From positions 3,007,861-3,071,860 of the forward strand of contig NC_135564.1 in the NCBI RefSeq assembly GCF_964340395.1: a stretch of 64,000 nt of DNA, given 5' to 3'. Of the stretch, positions 52,377 through 64,000 are shown piece by piece; position 1 is the stretch's first letter; each line of letters opens with the position of its first letter. The DNA comes from Glandiceps talaboti. Lineage: Eukaryota > Hemichordata > Enteropneusta > Spengelidae. Made by a program: the position numbers and the translations under genes. A model generated the notes under the pieces. That model saw only the letters and a program-made list of their open reading frames with translations, made no database searches and was not told the DNA's origin.

Positions 52377-52455
52377 TTAACGACAGAGTCAATAGCTATA
52401 TCACGCCGCACCCAATTAAAAAACAACACACAACAGAAACAAAACTAAACAACAG

Positions 52456-52458
<3 letters not shown>

Positions 52459-52495
<37 letters not shown>

Positions 52496-52796
52496 TACAT
52501 ACATACATACATACATACATACATACATACATACATACATACATTCATACATACATACATACATACATACGTACATACGTACATACATACATACATACAT
52601 ATATACATACATACATACATACATACATACATACATACATACATACATACATACACACACATACATGTACATACACATACTAATACATACATACATACAT
52701 ACATACATACATACATACATACATACATACACACATACATACATACATACATACACACATACATACATACATACATACATACATACATACATACAT

Positions 52797-52826
<30 letters not shown>
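52459..52826. repeat. (CA)n-(CATA)n compound microsatellite
   Basis: About 370 bp, mostly CATA with CGTA, ACAC and CTAATA interruptions. The 142-178 codon frames are artefacts. Confidence 0.97.
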
Positions 52827-52827
<1 letters not shown>

Positions 52828-53760
52828 TGTGAATGAAAAACGAACAAATGAAATTCACAATCCCATGAAAAAGTGCCATAATAGCTACTGAAAGTTAATT
52901 TGCATAATGTGTTTTGAAGTTATTAATTGACATGAACTGACATAACAACATAGTGGTCATTATAGGGAGACAGTCGTTCATTTCCGGACAATTTCTATTA
53001 AACAAGAACATACTAATGGAATCAGACAAAGTGTCGGTGTGGTTCAGTCAATTCGACACTCACCACTGAGCTTTATTTATTTGTAATGATATTCATTTAG
53101 TGTTTTATGTAAATTTGATCAAAATATAAATGATACTGGGTAATTAAACCCTAAATATTGGTACCATGGATGTGGAATAGCGAGCGTACCCTCCACTTAA
53201 TGAGTGGTATCGTCTGTTTACTAGCTTTCCACTGATGGCTCATTTGTAACACCTGGTGCAGGAAACATACATCGAAACTGACAAGTGACAAATATCGAGA
53301 ACACACTAAACTAGGTTACATTTTGTAAGCGACCTTCCGACCTTCTTTATTTAATCTTACATCATATACAAGTCCTTAATTTAAAAGAGTACTATTTGAC
53401 CTCGGTGAGGTTTTCTACTACACATATTACTTAGACTCTCAGTGACTATGATACGGTTCCACGAAACGCTCCCGGCCAATTGTTTTCTGAAAGTATAAGA
53501 ACGGCTTTTACTTGAAACCGCAACCTAATACGCGAGGGGATCGTATACGATGTGTACCAATCGTATAAGACATATGGCATGTAAATTTATGCAAATCATA
53601 GACATGCTTGCGGGTTGTGAATATGCAGAATTTCAATATAGGAAACCGATTTAGCAGTTCACTTTAAATTTACCTGACGCGCTAATTTCATTGTTGTGTG
53701 AATGCATTCTGGCAGCTTTTTACAGTTTAGCGCCGTGTTCAATGTATCGAACGGTGACCT
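52827..53760. other. No recognisable gene; upstream region of the 53.8 kb promoter candidate
   Basis: Unique sequence without exon evidence. Confidence 0.35.
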
Positions 53761-53764
53761 TTGC

Positions 53765-53773
53765 TTATATAAG
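53765..53773 (+). promoter_or_regulatory. TATA box candidate
   Basis: CTTATATAAG lies 30-40 bp before initiator-like ATATCACG and CCTCAGTAG sequences (53793-53811), upstream of a two-exon 5' structure. Confidence 0.5.
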
Positions 53774-53799
53774 CTTACGTTTACGGTGAAAGTATATCA

Positions 53800-53929
53800 C
53801 GTTCCTCAGTAGTGACTCGTCAGACCTTGTCTACAAGAACGTGTTCTCTTTTCAGGAAGAAATTCACCATTTCCAGCATACTTTCATTGTGCATGGTGGT
53901 GATGTAGGGACGGTATGGTCCGCACTGAG
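53800..53929 (+). ncRNA. Candidate non-coding exon 1 (5' UTR) of unidentified gene
   Basis: It starts about 30 bp after the TATA candidate and ends at donor ACTGAG|GTAGGT. The start is approximate. A TCTCTTTTCAG within it (to about 53856) could act as an alternative acceptor. Confidence 0.4.
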
Positions 53930-54145
53930 GTAGGTTTATGTCCATGATGGTTTAGTTAAACGCAGGTCATATCTCATGCCATCACGTCGGAATGACTTCT
54001 ACTCAATCTCGCTTCATTGGCGAACAACAAACAGTAGCTTGATACCTATCATCAAGTTTTACCATTACTGTGATGTTCATTTATTAGTACACTACAATGT
54101 ACGATGAAAAGCTGAAGCTATTCGACATTTGCATTTTCTCCACAG

Positions 54146-54377
54146 ACTCTGTTTGGATAACTCCAACTGCGTCAACTCAACTATTTCTCAGGATGGTGTG
54201 GCAGGCTTCGGTAGAACTACAAAAAAGGGGGGCTTTCAACTTCCATTTTAAAGAATACAACCGGGCCTGAAATTCAGAAGATTCAATCGAAGAATTGACG
54301 TTTTCAAATAGACAAGCATAGACGTGCTTACAACGTACATCGTGCCCGATCCATGGAAACGCCGACGGTTTTCATCG
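54146..54377 (+). CDS. Candidate exon 2 with translation start (METPTVFI), gene unidentified
   Basis: Strong acceptor GCATTTTCTCCACAG before 54146 and strong donor TCATCG|GTAAGT after 54377. About 207 bp of 5' UTR precede an ATG at 54353 in good context (ATCCATGG). The frame gives METPTVFI and ends in phase 1. No continuation exon could be found, so the product is unknown. The ordered set TATA, exon 1, 216-bp intron, exon 2 and ATG makes this the best gene start in the right half. Confidence 0.5.
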
Positions 54378-55300
54378 GTAAGTCAACTGAATGCTTTTAA
54401 CTTTCATTGTTCTCAAACGTATTGAACAGAAAAAGAGGAGAGGTCAGTAACAGGGTATATATCCCAGATTTAATTTCGTTCGCACGTAACAGATGAAAAA
54501 ATATTATCTTTATGTGTTTTAATCAGTCAGAAAGTACATGACTGAAATCATGAAGACACATAGCGAAAGAAATGTCTTATTAATATACTGTTGCGTACAA
54601 AAAAGTAACCAACGAGCCCTGAAATTATATTTGTATTCGTCGTCAGAACAGTATTCGAACTTATTAATATTAACGCGGTAGAAAAATAGCTGGCCTTGGA
54701 AACGTCTTTAGGCTGACATACATACAATTACCATATGGAACCCCAACCTGTTCCTTTCTCTTGTTTTACAAATAAGAGCTATTCATGCAATATGCCACTG
54801 TGTATGAATAGCACACTGCCTTTGTCGTGCCATAGTTACACTATGTGTTTAGAAATCAAATGTACTGGTATGCGCTTGTGTGTCATATTTTCGTTGCTAA
54901 CAGCAACATCAAATTGACGTATAGAAAAAATATTGACATCCGTTTCAGTTCTATGAAATCCTCTGTTAGTATGATACTTGTTTCAATGGCATGAAATATG
55001 ATAACAATATTGGAGTCACGGTTTGATTTGTCATCAACATAAAGACGACGGGGAACTATGAATAGCGGTATATATACATTGTATGTTAACCTACACCATT
55101 TGCAGTATGAGTACGTAGGTGTTTGAAGCTAAAGAAATGTCATATACCATATGTGGCATACGTCTATGGATTATCAGATTATCTAGCTTATTTTCGCTAC
55201 ATAAAAAAAGTTGCTTAGAGTTGAACAGGTTTTGCTTAACCACTCTCTATTCAAAGATAGGACCGCATGATTATAATCACCTTTACCCCGACCAACACGA
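54378..55300. other. Probable first coding intron; no exon recognised
   Basis: Short frames at 54735-54917 and 55119-55544 are unremarkable. Confidence 0.3.
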
Positions 55301-55787
55301 TACAACCACTAACCACATCATGGCCACCACCGTCATATCAATATCACAACTCCCAACCCATTACTCTTTCCAAAATCACTACTCCAATATATATACGGTT
55401 ACCATAGTTATTCTAAAACCTTGCAGTGCCATCTTCGTCCCCATTACACATGCCACCGTATCTCATGATCACAACAATCGCGTCTCTACAACAACTTCTC
55501 TCCCTCTACACCCGTTCCTGTTTAGCGGCCACTTTCAGCTTTAGCTTCTCAGCTCCGGATCCGATCCGTTCCCCTGATCTGTTATAACCATCCTCCTTGT
55601 TTTCCCTCAGGGTTCTTTCGCTTTCCTTCTTCATCGCCTCTTCATCATCCCTACACCACCACCATACCACACGATCACCATCATCATTTACACGACCACA
55701 GACAAGGAAATATGTCTCTGTCACCACTATCATCGCCAACATAAGTAACACCACCCCCCCCCCCCACCACCACCACCACCACCACCG
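55300..55787. repeat. Pyrimidine- and ACC-rich low-complexity tract ending in (CCA)n
   Basis: Biased toward A and C on the + strand with scattered ACCAC motifs, ending with a C run (55752-55764) and CCA repeats (to 55786). Both strands show Thr/His- or Asp/Glu-rich frames with no motif. Confidence 0.6.
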
Positions 55788-58505
55788 TAATCCGTCCGAT
55801 TACAACCCGGCGTCATATTCGTTGCTTTCATCACGAATATTCTGAGTAAATGTTACCCGATATATATATCAGGAAGGTTTAGCTACGTAATTGATGTCCA
55901 CGATCTAACGTGGTCGACATATTGAAAAGTTGGAACAAACAAAATTAACGCCGAACAAACAAAATTGAAAAATCATCAATCAAATCGTCAAACATCTAAT
56001 CTCCCAAGTTTTCAATTAGTCGGTACAAAAACAACCCTGCTAGTGCTAGTGAAGGTGAACAGACTTTACCAAAAACAACCCTGGCAGTGAAGGTGAACAG
56101 ACTTTACAAAAAACATCAATGGGTTAAACTATGACAAACTCATTCATCGTATCAACGTTGTATCCATTTCTGAAGAACGCCCAAAATGGCCGATCGAACG
56201 AATCGGTGAAATTCAATTTCACGGCTGGTGGTCGATGGATCGGAGCTAGATCTACAGACAACTTGAATTTAGTGTTGAGGGCGCTTTGCATAATTCAACG
56301 AAGATAGAATGGCTGCAGCTGATCAATGCGCTGATGATATTCTTGGCCTCCATATTTCAGAACACTTCGGTGTAAATAAATTCACAGGGGCGTTAATGAC
56401 TTTGGAAATAAGATGTTTCCAAAAGTCTACGAATCCGATAGCCTTTAGCCTGGTTACTGTCATGTCAAAATCACAAAGACGTGTATGGGGTTGACGATAC
56501 TGGGCGACAAGTCCAATAAGACTCAGGGACTGTAAAAACGTCATTGTATTAAAATATGTTACCATTATTGCAAATGTACACTTTACATAGCTTGCATCAC
56601 TACACTGTGTAATTACTTCAGCTAGTACTTACTCGCTGATCGCAGAGACCAACAAACCCGTCCACTACGTGATTTATAATCACCGTTGACCGTACTATTT
56701 TCATGAACACTATAGTATTACCGTATTTTATGCCATAACACATTGGAATTTAAACCAATTATATCGAACAGGACATTCATGAATATTCAAATGGGTTATT
56801 TCGAGTCTTGATCGATTGACAGTTTAATGAATCAAGATGTGCCTTTATAATTAAGAGATGTTTTCATTTCCGTTAATTTTATTGTCTATTTCCGCTTCGG
56901 CGATTAATTTAGCGAAATAAGCACTGCTAACGGGTTTTTCTTATGATGCAACTTTTGATTTGAGTCAGCAAACATATTAGATATTTCTTCTCAGTCGGCC
57001 GGTTGTTGCCACAGAAAAAAATGTAGATGTTTTTGTTGAGTGGCGGGATGTAGGGTGAAACTTATGTATCACTGTATAATAGTTATCAGATATATGTAAG
57101 TTACTACGAATGGTGGATATGATATGAATTCCGTTATATCGTAGAAGTTAATCACACATATAGCCCATGACATTCGTACCAACATGTGACGAAAAATAAC
57201 TGTTCCATTCAAACTGCAAACTGACTTGTTACGCAAATAGCCATTGATAATTCACACAAAATACCATGATTTTGTAAAAAAAAAAATTGATATCAAAACA
57301 TACTGTCCGTTCTAAACTCGAAAAGAAGGGAAACAAGTCTCATACGAGCGTATACAAACTTTATCTAACTAATATTGAACTGTAAGATTTTTATTAATTA
57401 CGTGGCCTTCAAATCAACGAATATAATTATAACAGTTCAGCATTTTGCTGACGAATAGGCTATCCATGAATTATTTCAGCGCCAAGTGGTTAATTTCATT
57501 TGTCCCCGAGGGGTTTTACATATTTATGTGCACAGTGCGACTGATCTTATTCAAATAAAGATATGAATAACATAGCCGTAAAAAGGTGATCCCAAATGTA
57601 TAAATATTCCGACTACATTTTCACGACCGACTGGTGGAATTTCGATTTTGACGACAATGATAGGTAGATTTGTGAGATTGATATAGCTTTCATGCAAATG
57701 AACCCCGTTTATTCATTCTGCGAGTCCCGTGGACTAACTTAAGTTGGATTGAACATATCGACACCAAATAAAACCGATTCTTGATTTTGTTTAGAGTTTA
57801 GATTTTTTATGTTTATATTGATTGAAAAATTGTACCGAGATGGATATCGTAAATTTCTCCCTTCGCTACCACCATCATGGTGACTTTGGTTTATCCATGG
57901 GATTGAATTGCTAAGCAACGCTCCACATCTCCACATCATTAGGTGGTTGGTGATTAGATATTGCGGAGGCACTGGGGAAGCCGTAGATGCCAGCGATTCG
58001 AGCAAAAAAAGTCTGGTAGTTCAATACTGTAAAGTGGTTGTTTTGTGTCCCATGATATTTCTTTCAATTTTTACCGCCTGAGTTCAGTTTTATCTTATAA
58101 CCATATTTGAATAATGATTCCCTTAGAAGCATCGGCCTTCTCCGCCCAAGATAACATAAATTGCGAATGACATCTACCTCTCCCACGGGGGCTGATCGCC
58201 ATGCTCTTGGGGCTGGCAAGTGCCATATGCGCAGTCAAACTAAAACTATTATGTATATCAGCCGAGAAACCGCGTAGAAATATTTTTTACTAGCACTGTC
58301 ATTTTCTAGGACAATCACCGTAACCGTTTATCTTTTCTCTAAAATACAAAACATGCAGTGTTATATTATTTACAAATATGAAAGCTATACAGAAATTTAG
58401 AGTCACCCTGACAAGATTTTATTGGGCTTGTTTTATGTACAGCTAATTTCAAATTCGTATTATTTAAATCCAATTTTTCCTTCATAGAAACATTTAACGA
58501 TTTTT
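55788..58505. other. No recognisable gene; contains a short tandem duplication
   Basis: At 56026-56110 a roughly 45-bp segment (AAAACAACCCTG, then AGTGAAGGTGAACAGACTTT) occurs twice with a small indel. Otherwise unique AT-rich DNA. Confidence 0.45.
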
Positions 58506-58602
58506 CATTATCATCATCTTCCTAGCCAGGAAATTATTGAACACAAATTCAATGGTTCGTGACGTGCTATACTGGATATTGATTGTAATCTACTTACCTT
58601 AC

Positions 58603-58857
58603 AGGATAGAGCGAATCGAACAGCTGCAAACACGCTCATTTTGTTTCCACTACATTGAACCGTCAAAAATGGAACATAACTATGGACAAATATCCGACGT
58701 ACAAGCCTTATTATGGTTCAGTTCCTCTTTTGTACAGGGATTTACAATGGAGTTAAGGTCTGTCGGAATTCCTGACAGGGGAGTCGCGGACTGTGTTATT
58801 TGTGCGTGGAAAATTGCCGGTGTTGTTCGTGAAATTACCAGACGATATAAGTGCTAG
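58603..58857 (+). CDS. Candidate terminal exon or open frame of unknown function
   Basis: Acceptor CTACTTACCTTACAG before 58603 is good; an earlier CCTAGCCAG near 58528 is also possible. The open frame runs about 84 codons with protein-like composition (IERIEQLQTRSFCFHYIE, later IPDRGVADCVICAWKIAG) to TAG. The acceptor sequence read on the minus strand is also a perfect donor (AAG|GTAAGT), so strand is not certain. No family recognised. Confidence 0.25.
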   Translation, partial: RIERIEQLQTRSFCFHYIEPSKMEHNYGQISDVQALLWFSSSFVQGFTMELRSVGIPDRGVADCVICAWKIAGVVREITRRYKC

Positions 58858-59560
58858 CTAGAATGACAATGTGAAGCCCGTGTTATAAACATAATAGCCA
58901 GGTGTTTTAATCATTAAGGATTCCTTGAATGGGATGGATAAGGACGAGAAGGAGGGAAGCAGGCGAAGTTGTCTTTTATCGGCAGAGCTACAACAGTACA
59001 AGGGGCGCAAACTAAAGAGCTACTTTATATGGGCGTTATATATGTTTCGATCACATCTCTGGATTTTCAATGAAAAGCGCAGACGACAGAACGAGAGCGC
59101 CAAATGTGACTGCCTACACTATTCAAACATGCATTTCATGTTTTAGAGTCATCATCGACGACGAAATCAATAGAGTCGGACATCAAATTACCATATTTGG
59201 TCATAAAAATGTGACTATGATCTTTACAGTGACTTCACGTACTAAATCCACTATTTATCATCACTATTTATCAAATAATGAAGATCACGTGACTTATTTC
59301 GAAAACGGTACATGTGCAGCAAGTTGACGAGATGGCCAATGCATCACGTCTATCATCGAGAGTGCACTACAAGCCCTAATCTGTCAACCACCTCAAGTAC
59401 GCATTTACCACGCATTATGACGTCGATTTGCCTTTAATTCGGATTCAAAACCGAACCTGAGTACACGGATCTCAACAGCGTGAGATTAACGTTGAGCGTG
59501 ACGTCACCAACGAGAAGAGATCTCGAAATTTGATATCAATCATGGCCACACCTGGTTGGT
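58858..59560. other. No recognisable gene
   Basis: Short overlapping frames at 58925-59327; no motif. Confidence 0.3.
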
Positions 59561-59599
59561 GAAAAAAGAACTACAGGAGCAGACGCTATAAGTTGAATC

Positions 59600-59694
59600 T
59601 AACATATCCAGAGATACAGTCTTCTACCAATACCGGCAAACAATTGCATCAGAATATATTTTGTTTGGACGTCATCATGATAATCTGTAAAACG
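59600..59694 (+). CDS. Candidate first coding exon (MIICKT), gene unidentified
   Basis: ATG at 59677 opens MIICKT and runs in phase 0 into donor AAAACG|GTAAGTGG. The 5' limit is arbitrary. The ATG context (CATCATGA) is moderate. It could be an alternative start of the gene beginning at 53.8 kb or a separate gene. Confidence 0.3.
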
Positions 59695-62600
59695 GTAAGT
59701 GGCTGCCCTTTTCGTTATTAAATTTTCGACTGTGATAAATAACATATTTCATATCACTGTGTTGAATTAATGATAAGATCGTATGGCAATTTTCTAGAAA
59801 GCGGTATATGTGTCAAGACAAGTTTTTTATTCTATCGCCTAATCAGTTGATTTATGACGCACGACTTGCCTTTTAATTAAAAATCTACCGTCAATTGATA
59901 GATAAGATTAGACTCAGGTGATGTTATATTGGTTATCACAATCTTTCGATTTAAATATTTAAACGGGTTTTCTGTGTTTCTTTTTTCTGAGAGTTTATAC
60001 ATCAACTGGACACGTGATTTACAATGGGTATTTCGCGAATAATTCTAGACCAGTAGATGTTGCTGGACTCTTGGGAACAACACTAATGACAAAACTATTA
60101 TTGTGTACCTACCTGTACCTCTAATCTTCCTGTTTTAAAGGAAGACGATACAAACTGGCTGTTTTGCCTATTCTCATTTTAAGTGACCATCTTTAAATTC
60201 GAAAAAGCGATAGCTGGTACTCTTTTATAGTCAAAAATAAACATGAAATATGATTGCGATCACGCCATGTGAGACCAGAATCTTCGAATACCTCGTATTC
60301 TGAAGTAAAAGTATACTATCGCAAGCCGAATGCATCACGAAGAAATACCGTGGTTTTCACTCAAAGGATAGGTTGACAAAAGAATTCGAACCCAAAATCA
60401 TCATTTTAGAAATAAAATAGTATGCGAATATAGTATCACTTACCTGAAGGGTTAATGTATTGAAGCTTCTTCTCTACAAATTTGAGCACCATTGCATCTC
60501 AAGACTAGTTTTCTACATTCATGTAGAGTTGAACAATATTCAGATTTCGAACTTTCAAATTCACGGAATCTTTGAGTTATGCGCGGATTCAACACACATC
60601 GCAAATCGTTTCCAGTGCTTACTAAATATGTATGGTAGAAATTGAAAACTCTTACTTATTCTGCTGGGTGAAACTCGATCCTTAGAAAGCCCTTATCGCC
60701 ATCGTAGAAAGTCATAGGCCCTGTAGCGAGAAAAGAAAGTTCCATGTAAAAAATTATTTAAAAAAATGACAGTGTATTATTGCCATGGGGGAACCTTTGT
60801 TACGTACCCGCTGTCGTTTGACTGTACCTGCATGAAAGGAAAAAAAACACACGGAAAGGTAACGTATTCACTGCCAATCCCATATTGTATTTTAGCATGA
60901 CGTGTACAACCTCAAGTTTTATTTGCGAGTTATTTTGACTTTCAATAATCTACAGATCGGGCTACAGAACGCCTTAGCCGGGAGCAATACTGTAAACCAG
61001 GATTCTCAATTCAGACCACTATAGCAGCACGTCGCTTGCACTGCATCTTGTGGAAACAAGGGTTGCATCTAGTATGGAGTATTCTGTGTCTTGAAGATGC
61101 TGATGTGTGAATTTGAAATCATTGATCAAAACAAAACATTCTTCAGCATTCTGATCCAAGCTGGATTTCTACCGCGCATGCTCGTTATTTGACCTTGCGA
61201 AATATTGCGTTTACAATGTAATTAATTTCTTGGTACAATTCTTCAACATTTCGTACAATTCTTCTCCCTATCTAAAATCCAAATCTCATTCAGAATTATT
61301 CAGTTTCAATCCCATCAGCAATCAATCACCGGGCAGCTCTCTGAATCCCAGGGGATATATCGTTTTGATTAATAATTCTGCAATGCACGCAATTCAAAAA
61401 AGACAGTAGTACATGTGAATTTCCGATAATAACTTGGCAATTTTAGCGATTGATGCTAAAATCATGCCAAGTGGGTAAATTCCAGAACATGGAGACCAAA
61501 GGCAAGACTGAGGCGTGATTATTGTACTTATAAATGTAGTACACTGTAATATATTTGATTAAATTTAAAATCGATCTGTTGGCGGTGGAATGCCACCGGA
61601 AGAATATTTTCCTTTAACCTCTTTTGTGCCAAAACAATGTGACCAAAATGATGTGTTTTGTAAAAGATTTTTAGGACATCAATTTATGACCTTCGTTAGT
61701 GAATAAATGTTAAATATCAAAATTTTAGAGTTAGAATGAGCACGTTACAAAACATTCATGGCTTGATCTGAGAAAGAATTAATTTTGTAAACCACTCTAG
61801 GAAAATGTCATGACCTATTACACCACGACGTTGACGTTTATACGTCTCTGATGGATAGTATTTTTGAATACAATTCATTTGGTAATATGTCCTTTTGAGA
61901 ATTCATCATAGCCAGCTTACATTACTTATTTTCCCAGAAAAAAAGAATAACTTAATTTTTCTGTAAGCGCTCTTTCCGGACATCTTTGTTTTTTCCTCCG
62001 GAATTCTTACTTTTCCATCGGGAAATTAAAAGAGTGAGTGATATGACTGAAAAGCCTTCTCAATCATCCGGGATATAATTCAAAATGATGATTGCGAGTC
62101 TGAGTTCTGATCCAGAATAACATGCAGACGATGAGGTCCAATTTTCTTAAAGAGATTTGAACTTATTTCACTTTTTATGACAAGTACGTAAGGCCTTTAT
62201 ATGGTTGTAATTTTACATCTTAGCCATGTTGTTATTGCGCATGCCCAGCTTGGACAAATAAACATGTAATAATAACCCCATCCTAAGCTAAAACCTATGA
62301 TGTAGATTGTAAGTTCAATTTACATCTCATTTCTCGCCCCATCCTGTAAATCTACAGCCAAAACTGTAGACAAAGGCACATCAGGGTTGCTGAGTCGAGT
62401 TCACCTATCCACAATATAGACTACGACATCATACATTTGTTTGAGATGAGAATTAAACTGGATGCAACTTGCAAAAGGATTTTTTTCTTTCGCAGCTTTA
62501 CAAATTTGGCGACAATTCAAGTATTTCAAACTTGTATAAAAAAAAGACAGACTATGTTCTTCACATTGTAAACATCATTTATCTTGTTAAATCGTATAAA

Positions 62601-62850
62601 TGTGACTAAATCTGTCTGTCAAGATGGCCAAATGAACAATGAACCCGGTCACATCTCATAGGACAACATTCTGCGACTCCAAGTCAATGACACCTTTAAA
62701 CTCTTACACACTTAGTAGAGCACTTTTTAATCAGATGGACACTTAAGCCCATACAATAAACGCTGAAAATAACAACCAAACGTCACATTTATTTTTGTTC
62801 GACCGTAAGCTTTCTTTTCAACGTGAAAAGTTTCACTCTGTCAAAGTCGA
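59695..62850. other. Probable intron or intergenic; hairpin at 61432-61472
   Basis: A stem at 61432-61472 pairs ACTTGGCA-ATTTTAGC with its complement (two-base bulge, 7-nt loop). On the minus strand at about 60444 CCTTCAG|GTAAGTGAT is a strong donor preceded by the frame MVLKFVEKKLQYINPS, a possible minus-strand start exon. Neither is supported by other exons. Confidence 0.3.
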
Positions 62851-62854
62851 ACAT

Positions 62855-62968
62855 TCATTCAGTTGGTGCAGTTTTATTTGCCGCGTTGACGACAAAGTGG
62901 CGACTCTACCCGACATATTGACGCTAGCAAATTGCAAAGGGTTCCATAATGACCGACGAGACCATGGG
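62855..62968 (+). CDS. Candidate first exon with translation start (MTDETM), gene unidentified
   Basis: An initiator-like TTCAGTTG near 62857 without a TATA box, a 5' UTR of about 90 bp, ATG at 62949 (CATAATGA), then MTDETM and strong donor CATGGG|GTAAGTAA in phase 2. The gene would continue beyond the window or through unseen exons. Confidence 0.35.
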
Positions 62969-63163
62969 GTAAGTAAAGCTGGGGAAGGTCATATCGTGTT
63001 ATCAATAGGGTAATTTGTTTCATTCACATGACAATTTAGAAAGGACACTTCAAAGAAACGGAATGTGGGGAGGGAAAAGGGTAGCTATAAAATTAAAGGA
63101 AATAAACAAACAGTCGTGAAAACATTAGTATGCGGACAAACAGAAAGTATATAAAGACAGAGA

Positions 63164-63246
<83 letters not shown>
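63164..63246. repeat. (CAGA)n-(CA)n microsatellite
   Basis: About 50 bp of CAGA followed by about 30 bp of CA. Confidence 0.97.
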
Positions 63247-63248
<2 letters not shown>

Positions 63249-64000
63249 ATTGAGGAATGAATAGGGGAAACATTCATGGATAATCCCTAAGCCATTTCTC
63301 CCTCTACCCTAACAAATGCAGAATCACGATTATCTGTAATTTTATTTAATACAGTCACATTTTACTTCTTGAAGTTAACTTCATTCAAAGATCTTCATAT
63401 ACTGAAACTTTCATCAAGTTTGTGTGAGGTGTATGGTCAGAAAAGGGTGATGTTTAAAGACCCCTCCCCCGGTTTCGCAATGCACACCCCTTGTTACTTT
63501 ACACGTCTTCCATTAGCTTATAACAATTGCCTCCTACTACCCTAAAAGTGGTTAATAGCAAAATTTAAAATTGGCGGTGGCTGTAACTGTTCTCTAGTTC
63601 TACTAAGAGCCGTTGATTGATCACAGGAAGGGCACGTGAAATCGTCGACCTATTGACCTTAAAGTGCATGCAGGGAGATGTAATGGATTTACAGAGATGC
63701 AGGAGTGATTCATGTTTCTGAGAATTTGGCTAAATGACAGGGTGATAACTGACTTAATCGACACCCAGTTTTTATCCAGTAAATGATGTATCACCGACAT
63801 ACATGTGAAATCTGTGTTGTATTGCTGATTAAACACAGGTGCGCGCCTAATATTATGATTTATCTATTGTGTCATTTTCATAAAGTATTGAAATATTCAG
63901 TAAATTAGACATTTACTATCAAAAAGTTGAAATTAGATTGGAAATGTGAGAAGAAGTCCAATTTTAGCAAGGATAAAACTGAGAGTAATCCTGAAGGATA
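63247..64000. other. No recognisable gene
   Basis: Unique sequence with one chance minus-strand frame (63621-63836). Confidence 0.35.

Overview
This is a eukaryotic (animal) nuclear window. It is AT-rich, intron-containing and gene-poor, with GT-AG splice sites, very abundant microsatellites, several terminal-inverted-repeat elements and non-LTR retrotransposon tails. It looks like a non-vertebrate metazoan, probably marine, but nothing in the sequence fixes the species and I do not name one. No operons, ribosome binding sites or long uninterrupted genes are present; most long open frames are translations of simple repeats.

Left end (68-4784, + strand): the only gene I can identify with confidence. 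Five exons encode the C-terminal ~308 residues of an SLC1 (excitatory amino acid transporter / Na+:dicarboxylate symporter) family protein, from TM5 to the stop codon; the 5' exons lie outside the window. The exons join in phase and align to the family almost without gaps. Signature residues are altered, however: NMDGT reads KKDGS, the TM8 sodium-site Asp reads Tyr, HP2 is rewritten, and the hairpin-1 Arg is the prokaryotic-type one. Introns of this gene hold two MITE-like elements, a long microsatellite and a 40-bp perfect palindrome.

Middle (about 5-53 kb): intergenic or intronic DNA. It holds a 21-bp and a 38-bp minisatellite, dozens of di-, tri- and tetranucleotide arrays, a LINE 3' fragment with an (ATTT)n tail, a second retroelement tail with (CATTT)n, a larger degenerate inverted-repeat element, tRNA-like SINE relics, a TATA promoter with a candidate untranslated exon near 17.3-17.7 kb, and one candidate internal exon near 48.9 kb.

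The most unusual content is a set of tiny palindromes (24-40 bp) that begin CATAGAC or CACAGAC, end with the reverse complement, and are each flanked by a 7-bp direct repeat. They look like excision footprints or minimal copies of a cut-and-paste DNA transposon with 7-bp target duplications. A 588-bp spacer-less palindrome at 40383-40970, also bounded by a 7-bp direct repeat (GTTATAC), may be related.

Right end (about 53.7-63 kb, + strand): three candidate gene starts, each with an ATG running into a strong donor (54353, 59677, 62949). The first is the best, with a TATA box, a non-coding exon 1, a short intron with a good acceptor and an ATG in exon 2. Their downstream exons were not found here and their products are unknown.
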